Shown in pieces: positions 18,501 to 26,289 of a stretch of 58,863 bases of DNA. Position 1 is the stretch's first letter. Each line of letters begins with the position of its first letter. The stretch spans positions 1 to 58,863 of the forward strand of contig DLRW01000034.1 of NCBI GenBank assembly GCA_002501205.1, in the 5' to 3' direction. Under the pieces are notes generated by a model. That model saw only the letters and a program-made list of their open reading frames with translations, did not search any database and was not told the origin of the DNA. This stretch comes from Flavobacteriales bacterium UBA7878. GTDB lineage: Bacteria > Bacteroidota > Bacteroidia > Flavobacteriales > Schleiferiaceae. The translations under genes were made by a program, and so were the position numbers.

Positions 18501-20020
18501 TCATGGATGACGTAAGCTCCAACTCGATCTCCTTCTTTTAACTCGTGGCCTTCCTTATGCAGTCCGGCCTTTTCATCTTGTGTTTTGTCAGGTTTCGGGT
18601 CAGTTTGTACCTCTTTTATAGCCTCATTGATATATTGCTCTAATTCTTCAATTGAGTCTATACGTTTTAGCTCATCGGTTAGAATCGTTTTCAAGCACAG
18701 CTCATCTAGCCATTTCGGCAGTGCCTTATTAACAGAACTGGGTAACTGTGCTTCAGGGATTTGACCACCAAGCTTATCTAGGTCATAGGGGGTTTTAAAA
18801 GGTTCCTTTCCGGTAAAGAGCCAATAAATTAGGACGCCCAAAGAATAAATATCCGAGGATCTGGAGGCATCTCCAACGGTTAATTCTAATGGATGATACG
18901 GAGTAGCGTTCATCTCATTAATAGTAGCCATTACTGTATACCCCTGCTCATTATGATCACTGAAATATGACTTTCCGAAATTACCTAGATAAGCATATCC
19001 GCTGCTCATATAGATGTTATCGGGATTGATGTCTCGGTGATAAATATTCTCTTTATGCGCTTCCTTTAGAGCAGCCATCACATTTTTTAGAATCCCAATT
19101 TTCTCATGGAAAGTGAAAGTCTTTGAACGTGCTTCTGCTCGAAGGGAATTCTCGTCAAGAAAGTCAGAGATTTCATAAAACATATGATTCTCCTCATCAA
19201 TCTTAAATTCCACGTTGAGTATGAATGGCTTTGCCTTAATCTTGTGTAAGGCCTTGTATTGGTTTTTTATAGCCTCTTCTCGGTTTCGGAGTTCCTCAGG
19301 AGAGAGACCTGAAACCTGTAGGGAAAATTCCTTAACTCTCTTTCTAATGGAAGAAGTTACCCCTTTGGGCTTTACCAAGTACTCAGTGAAGTTGGGTTCT
19401 TGCTGAATGATCTCAATGATCTCATAGCCCTCTACCTCTCGCTTTTCATCGGGGGCTTTTCTACTCTGATTTCCAATTAAAAAGTCAACGATGGATTTTT
19501 GAATATCAGCTATATCATGAGCTGACTTGCCTACATGATCAGGGTTTGTCAGGTAATCAATAAGCTGATCATTTAGCTGGAAGGATAGTTTCCCTGCTTC
19601 TTGCCATAAAGAGGGCGCGAAGGAGTTGGGATAAGATAGGGTCACCATATTCTGGATCCATGCTTTCCCCCAAGAGTATTCTTGCTCTCTAAGTTTCGAA
19701 GCCAGAATTGCGGTCTTCTGCCTACCGGTTTTTAAAGGGTTTGGTTTTTGGCGATCGTTCAAATACCAGTAGTTATCGTCTCCTTCAATACGGCCTTTCC
19801 AATCCTTATTTTCAATATTATAAATGGCATGAGGTGCCACCACAATTAGATCATATTCCCAATATTGCGTACGGTTGTTTCTTGGGTTAGTAGAGGCAAT
19901 CTCCACATTAGGTATCAAGAAGTAGTCTTCTGGAAGATTTAATTCCAGATAGTCTAGCAAACGCTTTTCTCCAGCGTTTACAACCGATTCGAAGTAAGGG
20001 GGTTTTATGATTCCTGCCAT
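15548..20020 (-). CDS. NERD nuclease - tandem Ser/Thr kinase - P-loop protein (PglW/MADS kinase)
   Basis: A 1490-residue multidomain protein. The NERD nuclease-like domain is at about 10-190 (YDLIVVAPHAIYNIENKDW near 57-75, with the D and ExK positions). A first kinase-like domain (about 205-480) keeps HRDINPDN but has GNFGKS where DFG is expected, so it may be inactive. A second kinase domain (about 508-770) has LGKGGYSKVF, MKLF, HRDIKPQN and IDFN, and looks competent apart from DFG changed to DFN. Near residue 947 there is a further P-loop (ITGNAGDGKTAF), and a CEGC-x5-C cluster lies about 150 residues beyond it. PglW of the Pgl system shares the NERD-kinase layout. It is likely the sensor or signalling core of the locus. 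Confidence 0.85.
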   Translation of the reverse strand: MAGIIKPPYFESVVNAGEKRLLDYLELNLPEDYFLIPNVEIASTNPRNNRTQYWEYDLIVVAPHAIYNIENKDWKGRIEGDDNYWYLNDRQKPNPLKTGRQKTAILASKLREQEYSWGKAWIQNMVTLSYPNSFAPSLWQEAGKLSFQLNDQLIDYLTNPDHVGKSAHDIADIQKSIVDFLIGNQSRKAPDEKREVEGYEIIEIIQQEPNFTEYLVKPKGVTSSIRKRVKEFSLQVSGLSPEELRNREEAIKNQYKALHKIKAKPFILNVEFKIDEENHMFYEISDFLDENSLRAEARSKTFTFHEKIGILKNVMAALKEAHKENIYHRDINPDNIYMSSGYAYLGNFGKSYFSDHNEQGYTVMATINEMNATPYHPLELTVGDASRSSDIYSLGVLIYWLFTGKEPFKTPYDLDKLGGQIPEAQLPSSVNKALPKWLDELCLKTILTDELKRIDSIEELEQYINEAIKEVQTDPKPDKTQDEKAGLHKEGHELKEGDRVGAYVIHETLGKGGYSKVFKVKHSLQDKYFTMKLFHESVNAKSVTDEYEALKDLAHPNIVKFVWNDIASSGQFFTVMEFLDGENLSMYTRTDARLPIHRVYQVGVDILSALSSMQNMPKPVLHRDIKPQNIIWDNQKRFVLIDFNVASFADDNQDFVGTNPYLAPDLITDNYKVNWDKSADTFALGITLFELVCKQYPWAPGKMPLMSKDPLNPKSIEDRISEEFANFLLKAISPNSKDRFKDAEEMLQALKAIGEDGLLSSRPEDAPEVTNDAQLYHVELFINQTGLRIKLFDKMATFYELEKTILHSFENFKTKLFKYKGSLSLQERIDLVLKIDSTVVVNDSFWDGGARNFNEGNIERVHEALNTLFENHRDELNAYKYNVEGLDFVGYINSLYSQSKKGNFGTRAGELTSDFDKLTYTPSRLDKKLLPDILDGKFKLLIITGNAGDGKTAFIKRIEYDNAIKNLEHFENKNGAKFSIQGIPYESNYDGSQDEDERANNDVLEAFFRPFENLKNYNEASEGRIIAINEGRLVEFLKTTEKHKILHNHIEDYFYNEGHHELPDGLMIINLNLRSVATQLPDEPSLFRQQVKALTQKGLWNKCEGCSLANQCFIKYNVDSFNDTAAGEEVITRMEWLLKTASLKRELHITMRDLRSFIAFTLTRDFDCSEVEDLFNKSNGSPESYWQYYYFNLTNPNIDDSGNQDRLIKLLRETDIGEVAIPDLDRDLFFGKHLDKDFLEFAERELSLLEAFNGVERIKPTYEQDEKVMQRIKIIQKSFVRHHFFEGKAELISMKNGFSRGGQEDNAMIPSYLKRLPYHSVFKFVKVLREGDTNDLTKASVSRAISLNEGCDNQGIDQNYLVLSSSEIKDPFSKSFRLFDLKDFELFVNRTDHLVKYLEYEPDSLTFRHRDEKHIKLTISLDLYEMLYFIQQGFSPSLNDLRGKFVELIIFKNLLENLNYEEVVVTKDNNEFYKISKDQKSRLLIQTMEL

Positions 20021-21411
20021 GATTCTAATTCTTGTTCAACTAAAGCAATAGCTTCGTTTTCTTTGATCAGTGCCTGATAAAGCATCGATTGACCTTTTTT
20101 AACTTGACCATCTATTTCCTTCATTTCATTGTAGGAAATTATTGGCACTGGGATTTCCTTCAGTAGTTCCTGAATAGGACGGCATAACTTTGTACCTGTC
20201 TGAGTTTTCCTGATGAGCCGAAACCCATAATCACAAGAAAGCCAAGCATATAAATATCCAGATGGAATAGAATTATTTGTTTTCATTCTGATAAATTCGC
20301 CTGAAATTAGCTGACCTTCCAATTCTTCATTTCCGAAAATTACTCTGCAAAATGTTTCTCCCTCACCGAGAGTACCAACACTTGCAATAATTACCTCTCC
20401 GTATTCAACCAGCCTATCAGATTTAACATACTTCCTAGCAAGTAACTTTCCTTCCTTCCGCCTGTTGAAAATGTCAGATTGATTAAGGAGCTTAATTGAA
20501 GTTGGACTATTTAGCTCAAGACGTTTAAAAGAACCAGTGGAGAAAAACTTGTTATCATCCAAGCAATCAATTAGGCGTTGATAATTAGAATTCTTTACCC
20601 TGTCCTCTATATTTCCTACCCTTTTTGAATAATTAAATGCATTAATGGTGATAGCACTTATTTCTTTAAAACTGCGTCTGAATGCTGAAATTGGCCGATC
20701 ACTGCTATGATTTCCGAAATACTCGTAATCAAAAGGAGATAAGTTTTGAAGAGATACCTTCTCCTTTATTGACTTCTCGGCATCCCTCAATAACTTATTC
20801 GCCTGCACCCGAAGGTTGGAAGCCAGCTGAATGAGGTTGTGGGCTTCTTGTTGCTTTAGTTTTGGTAAATTAGGGATTAAGGTCTTCCTTATTCCTGGAG
20901 CTTCTATATATCGGACAACCGAACCAGAGGCATTCTTATTTAATTGAGAGCGACCATACTTAGAGGTAAGGAAGGCAAATAAATATCCATATGGAACCCC
21001 TTCCTTTGCTTTTACTCTACAAACATTATTTGCAAAACTGATTCCTGAGCTTAATTCATTTACTAACCTTGTATTTCCAATTGTTCCAAATCCAGTTATT
21101 AAGATCTGGTTTTCTTCAACAACCGAACCTACTTTAGTTGCTTGAATTTTGTTGATAAATACATCACTTCCTTCAAGTGCATTAGTCACATCGCTACTTT
21201 GACAATATGGAATAGCTCTCTCAGTTTCTTGACAGAATTGTCTTTTGAAAATCGGGGGATTCCACACCTCTGCTAATTCAGTTAATTGAGAGCACATTTC
21301 CCTATTCTCCTCTAAAGCACGGCTGTTAACCGCATCTTCATTCAAATAATATCCTCCATTGAACCGAATGTCCTGAATAATGAATTTTGATTTAATCGTT
21401 CCTAAAATCAT
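20005..21411 (-). CDS. hsdS: Type I specificity subunit HsdS
   Basis: A DNA-recognition subunit of 468 residues that directs the methylase, and probably the whole system, to a bipartite sequence. Two target-recognition halves are seen, each with a pattern like SGISFANNVCRVKA...YGYLFAFLTSKYG and SGEFIRMKT...SGYLYAWLSCDYG. Helical connectors carry QQEAHNLIQLASNL and a matching C-terminal helix. It overlaps hsdM by 4 bases and the kinase gene by 16. No hsdR gene is present in the window. MADS loci contain such an S subunit (MAD5, from memory). Confidence 0.88.
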   Translation of the reverse strand: MILGTIKSKFIIQDIRFNGGYYLNEDAVNSRALEENREMCSQLTELAEVWNPPIFKRQFCQETERAIPYCQSSDVTNALEGSDVFINKIQATKVGSVVEENQILITGFGTIGNTRLVNELSSGISFANNVCRVKAKEGVPYGYLFAFLTSKYGRSQLNKNASGSVVRYIEAPGIRKTLIPNLPKLKQQEAHNLIQLASNLRVQANKLLRDAEKSIKEKVSLQNLSPFDYEYFGNHSSDRPISAFRRSFKEISAITINAFNYSKRVGNIEDRVKNSNYQRLIDCLDDNKFFSTGSFKRLELNSPTSIKLLNQSDIFNRRKEGKLLARKYVKSDRLVEYGEVIIASVGTLGEGETFCRVIFGNEELEGQLISGEFIRMKTNNSIPSGYLYAWLSCDYGFRLIRKTQTGTKLCRPIQELLKEIPVPIISYNEMKEIDGQVKKGQSMLYQALIKENEAIALVEQELESWQES

Positions 21412-23429
21412 AGTACTCCATTTAAAAAGTCAAAGTACGCCTCTGTAATTTTAGGTAGGTCATCATCTAACTGCTTTAACTTCTCCCGTCTGGTTTTAAC
21501 TTCTGAGGTTCCATCTTTTTTATGCACCACATATTGAGTTTCTGTGTCAAATAGTAGCTCTGCACCATCTTCATCACGCAAGTAAATAGGGTTTCCTCTT
21601 CGGTCTTTGCCAAGCTTTTCGGCAATCGCCATGAACACATCGTAATCTTCTGCACTCTCCTGAGCTAGTTGTCGTTCTACTTCTGTTTTCTTCTGTAAAA
21701 ACAAGAGGGATGCTTGTACACCAACTTGTGGTAAAAAGGCTTCTACTGCCAAATCCACAGAAGCAAGTATTTTGTATTTCTCTAAAATCCACTCACGCAC
21801 CGGTAAGGTGTTTGGATTCCCTAAAATTCCATCCGGTAATACAATTGCCATTTTACCGCCCGGCTTTAAGAAGTTGTAGCATGCCTCAATAAATAATACC
21901 TCCGGTGCATCACTGTATGCCGATAAGTGGTATTGGCTGGCAATTTCTTGTTCTACTTTCACCTTGGCTCCAAAAGGTGGATTGGTGAAAATCATATCGA
22001 ATTTCTCTCGGGCATCCGTGCCATGAGCATTTTCGATATCCTTCATCACCTTCAAGCTTTCATTGATAGAGGTGTTTATTTTTTCAATCTCATCTGGATG
22101 CTCCCAATTAGGGTATGCGAGTGAGTTTACGTGAAAAATATTAGCATGGCCGTCACCAGCCATTACCATATTCATACGAGCAGCCTTTTTCAAATCTGGA
22201 TCGAAATCGAAGCCGAAAATGCTTCGTTCGGCATATTGCTTAACCCGTTCATTAACCTCAAGGGAGTTGAATTTTTCTGCCAGCAGTGGGCCTTCCAAAT
22301 CTGGATAAAGTTCTTGGGCAATCTGTTTTCGCACATGGTCTAATACCATAACTAAGAATCCTCCTGAACCACATGCCGGATCCAAAACACGGTCCGATTC
22401 ACTCGGATTCAACATTTCAACCATCGCTTTAACGATGTTTCTTGGAGTAAAAAATTGCCCTGCCTCTTGCTTTAATGTGTTGCTTACAATGGTCTCATAA
22501 GCCATCCCTTTAACATCGACCGATGCATCCAAAAAGGAGTATTTGGCCAATTCCCCGGCAATAAAAGCAAGTCCTTTATCTGTAAGCCCAATGGCCTCAT
22601 TTCCATCAAATACTTCTGAGAATACAGAGTCAGTTTTCAGTTCTTCAAAAAGCCCCTTTATACGGTTGGCAACTGCTTTACGTCCTTCCTCAGTGTTCTG
22701 TTCCTTTACCCCAACCCAAAATTTCCTGCGATAACTTTCTCCATTTTCAGCACAAATAAATCTGCGTTTCTCATCATACAGTTTGCAGAATATCAAATTG
22801 AGTAACTGCCAGAAAGCATCTTTCTTACGTCCCTCATTGCCATAGATGTAATCATGTGATCTTTTGAATACCTTGATTAAAGAGTCATTGGCCGGCTTTC
22901 TGCTGCTTGAGCGATCAGCTCGGTCTAGGTCATCTAAAGTCTCTCCTTCTCCAGGGAAATCGGATAAGTCGATAAACTCATAATCATAGCCCAGGGCATC
23001 ATCTTCTTTTTGAAGGAAATGATAGCTAGAACCATTAGCCCAAAGACCAAACTCACAACTTTCGACAGCGCCCATAGCGTTTTCGAGTGTTGCAGCTAAA
23101 CCTTTTTTCTTGTCTGTCTCTTTAACCTTATCATCTTGAACTATACAGATTCGGATAATATTTTCCTGGTAATGCGGCTTTCCCTTTTCGAAAACCACCA
23201 ACTCTACCTTTTGCTTCTTAGACTTATTGGTATCAGGATCGATATATTCTATTTTAAAGTCACGCTCCATATCATTTAGATCGAAGCCATACTCTTCGTT
23301 GAGCATGATGATAACAGACTGGAGATTGGACTCCTGAGCTTTTACTTTTTTGATTTCACCGGTTAGAACACAAATCAACTGGTTGTCTTCTAAAACGATT
23401 TCTTCTCTGTCTTTAACTTCTGTTGTCAT
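21408..23429 (-). CDS. hsdM: Type I N6-adenine DNA methyltransferase HsdM
   Basis: Modification subunit of 673 residues. The SAM-binding motif I DPACGSGGFL is near residue 353 and the catalytic motif IV NPPFG near 485. An N-terminal restriction-like entry domain (about 1-150) has a Type I HsdR_N-like feel (VELVVFEKGKPHYQENIIRI). The C-terminus is helical. Methylation would mark host DNA as self. It is coupled to hsdS by an ATGA overlap. With the downstream kinase and nuclease/ATPase genes it forms a MADS-like set rather than a classical restriction-modification system. Confidence 0.9.
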   Translation of the reverse strand: MTTEVKDREEIVLEDNQLICVLTGEIKKVKAQESNLQSVIIMLNEEYGFDLNDMERDFKIEYIDPDTNKSKKQKVELVVFEKGKPHYQENIIRICIVQDDKVKETDKKKGLAATLENAMGAVESCEFGLWANGSSYHFLQKEDDALGYDYEFIDLSDFPGEGETLDDLDRADRSSSRKPANDSLIKVFKRSHDYIYGNEGRKKDAFWQLLNLIFCKLYDEKRRFICAENGESYRRKFWVGVKEQNTEEGRKAVANRIKGLFEELKTDSVFSEVFDGNEAIGLTDKGLAFIAGELAKYSFLDASVDVKGMAYETIVSNTLKQEAGQFFTPRNIVKAMVEMLNPSESDRVLDPACGSGGFLVMVLDHVRKQIAQELYPDLEGPLLAEKFNSLEVNERVKQYAERSIFGFDFDPDLKKAARMNMVMAGDGHANIFHVNSLAYPNWEHPDEIEKINTSINESLKVMKDIENAHGTDAREKFDMIFTNPPFGAKVKVEQEIASQYHLSAYSDAPEVLFIEACYNFLKPGGKMAIVLPDGILGNPNTLPVREWILEKYKILASVDLAVEAFLPQVGVQASLLFLQKKTEVERQLAQESAEDYDVFMAIAEKLGKDRRGNPIYLRDEDGAELLFDTETQYVVHKKDGTSEVKTRREKLKQLDDDLPKITEAYFDFLNGVL

Positions 23430-23431
23430 TA

Positions 23432-24271
23432 TTATTTCAGTTCTAATACTATATTATTCAGACTATTCAATAGGTCATCAAACTTGAATAGCTTGTTGGT
23501 TTCCAAAATTTGATTGAGTAAGCGACTTTCCTCAGCCATTGAGAGTTGAGCTTCCAATTGTCCTATTAGTTCAGTTCTAGCAACAGAAGCTGCCGGAAGA
23601 ATTTCTTTAAGGTCTTTGGCCAAAAGAATAGCAGAGCCTCTTAACTCTGTAAAATCATCCGTATAAATCTCTTCGTAATATTCTGTGGCTCGCTCAAGGT
23701 GAATATTTAGGTAATTGGTTAGGATAAAGCCAATATCCTCAGCATCCTTATTGGTTATTAAATTCCTATCCCTCCAGGCAATTAGCTTTAGAATAAATAT
23801 CCCAGCAAGTGAAGCTACTTGGATGGTGAGGCTTTCATCTATAGTCACCTCCATACTACTGTCATGCACCTCACTAAATCCCAGAACGGTCATAGCGAAC
23901 TCTTCTTCTGGCGGCCAGAATATCTTATCAGGGTGCTTCATTATCTCCCCGAAGGGAACTATGTCAAGCATATATTTCTCCTCGTAGTAGAATCTCTGCT
24001 TCTGCTTTGGATCTTTGGAAAACTTTCCAGTCGAGATTAAATGATCCTCAACTTTCTTGAATTGTTCCCAATCTGAAATTGCAATAGCAATGTCTAGGTC
24101 GTGAGTTAATCGTCCGCCTGCTTCATCGTGTATCTCCATTACGAGATCCCTAGCCATGGCGCCGATTACAAAGAACTTAATCTCTGTCTCTTCAAAGAGA
24201 TTAGACAAATCCTGAAGAATAGGCTTTAGCAGTGGATGGCTAAACTTGTCACTTGATATATTGTAGCTCAT
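23432..24271 (-). CDS. AbiEii-like nucleotidyltransferase
   Basis: A 279-residue protein with the features of DNA-polymerase-beta-fold nucleotidyltransferases: GAMARDL near residue 39 (the GG/GA-x-x-RD type motif), THDLDIAI near 58 with the two catalytic aspartates, and MLDIVPFG near 107 with the third acidic residue. AbiEii toxins of type IV toxin-antitoxin systems share this fold. It follows directly on the AbiEi-like regulator gene, overlapping it by 23 bases if the ATG at 24271 is used (a TTG two codons upstream is the alternative). Inside a MADS-like operon it may be an extra effector or regulator. Confidence 0.8.
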   Translation of the reverse strand: MSYNISSDKFSHPLLKPILQDLSNLFEETEIKFFVIGAMARDLVMEIHDEAGGRLTHDLDIAIAISDWEQFKKVEDHLISTGKFSKDPKQKQRFYYEEKYMLDIVPFGEIMKHPDKIFWPPEEEFAMTVLGFSEVHDSSMEVTIDESLTIQVASLAGIFILKLIAWRDRNLITNKDAEDIGFILTNYLNIHLERATEYYEEIYTDDFTELRGSAILLAKDLKEILPAASVARTELIGQLEAQLSMAEESRLLNQILETNKLFKFDDLLNSLNNIVLELK

Positions 24272-25265
24272 CTTCAAGTATTTGTTTAGCGACCTCTAAA
24301 TTTCTTCCACTACCACTATTAATCAGGTCTGTATAAATCAATAAGGGTGGGGTAATGCTGTTTTGTTCCTCTCCTGAAGTCCAAAACTGGTTCAACACCT
24401 CTACGTTGCCATCTTGATCTGGCACCAGCTTAAATGTTTTTGCGAGTTCAGGAAGTTCAATGTTTGTATAAAGAGTAAACTTTTCAGGGCGAAGGTTTGA
24501 CCCCAACATTGCTGCCCCTGGCTCACCTCCCCAATGAATGGGTTTGCTTGTTTCGAAGTTTGTTAGGCTCACCCAATTCTTGGCTTGCTCAGGCTCAATA
24601 AACTTCATCCGTTTACGAAAAACCCTGGGTCGTAGCACATCATTATATGCAACTACCCATCGTTCTAGTAGGTCTTTTTGATTCTTAAGTATTTTTCGAT
24701 TGTTTGTTCTAAGAATATAATTAAGCTGTTCTAGCTCTCCCATCACATTACTTAGACTACCAATAGACACATCAGCAGATTCGGCTAAGCCTCGGTATGA
24801 TAATTCTATGCTATTTGGAAATGACAGTAGAGTGAAAATAATTTTCAACCCTGCTTCTTGAAATGCTCTAGACTGATTAGTCTTTTCTTTAGACTGGGCT
24901 TTCTGGCCTTCAATGTAGATAAAGACCTGGCCATATTTTATTAGGGCATTTCCTGCTGAGTCAATGAAGTTTATATTTCTCTTCTTGAACTCTTGAACAG
25001 CTGCCTTGGCCACATACTTAGACACCAAAAGTATTGGTCTCCGGTTGGTGTCTCTAGCCTGTTCTATCTGCGATATTACCAGCCCAAGGTTTGAAGTGCG
25101 AACGGCAGATTTTGCCTCGACTAGAAATTCCTGGTCTTTAATTTGAACAAGGCCATCATAGCTAGGTCGGGTACTGTCAAATTCAATGTGAATGCCAGAC
25201 AATTCCTCAACTTTGGTAATGGCTTCGTAAATAAAATCGGTGTCCTTGCGCATAAGACTGTTCAT
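24249..25265 (-). CDS. AbiEi-like winged-helix regulator, first gene of the defence operon
   Basis: A 338-residue protein. The N-terminal 110 residues have a PD-(D/E)XK-like pattern (YDGLVQIKDQEFLVEAKSA), as in some AbiEi/DUF-type regulators. A winged helix follows at about 155-195 (YRGLAESADVSIGSLSNVMG). The C-terminal half carries the AbiEi-type pattern (HWGGEPGAAML). AbiEi proteins repress their own operon and neutralise AbiEii. Its start codon lies within a nested palindrome (25261-25309), a likely autoregulatory operator. It is probably the regulator of the whole eight-gene locus. Confidence 0.8.
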   Translation of the reverse strand: MNSLMRKDTDFIYEAITKVEELSGIHIEFDSTRPSYDGLVQIKDQEFLVEAKSAVRTSNLGLVISQIEQARDTNRRPILLVSKYVAKAAVQEFKKRNINFIDSAGNALIKYGQVFIYIEGQKAQSKEKTNQSRAFQEAGLKIIFTLLSFPNSIELSYRGLAESADVSIGSLSNVMGELEQLNYILRTNNRKILKNQKDLLERWVVAYNDVLRPRVFRKRMKFIEPEQAKNWVSLTNFETSKPIHWGGEPGAAMLGSNLRPEKFTLYTNIELPELAKTFKLVPDQDGNVEVLNQFWTSGEEQNSITPPLLIYTDLINSGSGRNLEVAKQILEDELQYIK

Positions 25266-25316
25266 TATTATTCATTGTTCAGTGACAATGAACGGTCGAA
25301 AATAATGAACATTATT
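25261..25316. promoter_or_regulatory. Nested palindromic operator at the defence operon start
   Basis: Outer arms TTCATTATT (25261-25269) and AATAATGAA (25301-25309) enclose inner arms TTCATTGT (25271-25278) and ACAATGAA (25285-25292). A third element, AATAATG-AA-CATTATT, spans 25301-25316. It overlaps the start codon of the AbiEi-like gene, in the gap to the divergent gene at 25501. A related site precedes the integrase gene. Confidence 0.6.
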
Positions 25317-25500
25317 GAATCCACCAAACAATAAATTCGGGAAAAGGAAGGCAGGGGGTAAAACCCTACTTCACTTTACTCTGCTTCAATCTGTCCTTAG
25401 AAGTGGAAGAGTGATATCGAACAAAGTATCATAGCCGTATCGCGAATAAGGGGCAGCCACTAGCCTTAAAGATGTATTTTTCAATCTAAAAGCAAGAGGT

Positions 25501-26217
25501 ATGGAAACAGATCGCCTATATAAAGAAATCAAGCAGCTACGCTCCTTACTGGCCAAAGTGGTAGGCACGCAAGATCTACCAAAGAGTGAGCAGTTCTCAA
25601 AAGAGGCTATTAAAAAGGCAGCATCAGAGTTTCGGAAGCTTCAGACCGAAAGAGGCGAATGGATTCCTGAGTCAGATATTTCAAAGGTGATTCGATCAGC
25701 TGGTTACAGACCTGGGAAGTTCATCATTGAAAAGTTTGGGTTTACCAACTATTTCAAGCGAGAAAAGCAGTACTTCTTTAACAGGAAAGACTTGGTAGCA
25801 CTGAACAAAGAGCTCATGGCACGGAAAATCAATTTGGAAACCTACATGAAGCTGAAGGAAGACCAAGAGAAGTTTCAGAAATACTTGCGGGAGTTTAAGC
25901 AAGAAGAGAAGAAGCGACCAAGATTCAAGATTCCCGAGAACCTAGAAAACATAGAAAGTCAGCCTTACAATCACCCACCAAAAGAGAAAGTCCTACAACA
26001 TATAGATGACCTGATGCGTGAATATGAGAAGGATAAGCTAGTCGAGTTTATCGATGTTTTCAGGGGGTCTCACGCAATGAAGAAGAGCATTTACTACTTC
26101 GATAGATACCTTGAACCTGCTAAAAGAAAGCAGTGCGACAAATGGTGCTTTGAATTCAATTATGCCCAGGAGGCACTCGCCGAGATCAAGAAAATTCGCA
26201 GTCAGGTAATCTATTAG
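25501..26217 (+). CDS. Conserved-looking protein of unknown function, possible DNA-binding protein
   Basis: A 238-residue, highly charged, mostly helical protein that I do not recognise. A segment at about 50-95 (WIPESDISKVIRSAGYRPGKF, then FGFTNYFKREKQYFF) has the spacing of a small winged-helix or SAP-like DNA-binding unit. A lysine/glutamate-rich helix follows. It is transcribed divergently from the defence operon, sharing the palindromic control region, and convergently with the virion/DNA-module operon. It could regulate either one. Confidence 0.6.
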   Translation: METDRLYKEIKQLRSLLAKVVGTQDLPKSEQFSKEAIKKAASEFRKLQTERGEWIPESDISKVIRSAGYRPGKFIIEKFGFTNYFKREKQYFFNRKDLVALNKELMARKINLETYMKLKEDQEKFQKYLREFKQEEKKRPRFKIPENLENIESQPYNHPPKEKVLQHIDDLMREYEKDKLVEFIDVFRGSHAMKKSIYYFDRYLEPAKRKQCDKWCFEFNYAQEALAEIKKIRSQVIY

Positions 26218-26240
26218 ACTGGAATGCTATGGTTAGAAAT

Positions 26241-26273
26241 GCGCCATCCAAGGCTGGGCTACTCAGATGGCGC
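26241..26273. terminator. GC-rich hairpin between convergent genes
   Basis: GCGCCATC (26241-26248) and GATGGCGC (26266-26273) are perfect inverse arms around a 17-base loop. It lies between the ends of two convergent genes. There is no T tract, so a terminating role is inferred from position. Confidence 0.5.
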
Positions 26274-26289
26274 TTGATCTGGTAAGCAG

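Noticed and set aside
20005..23429. A free-standing type I restriction-modification system
   Set aside because: HsdM and HsdS are present but HsdR is not. The genes are overlapped into the kinase/ATPase operon, which fits a MADS-like system better.
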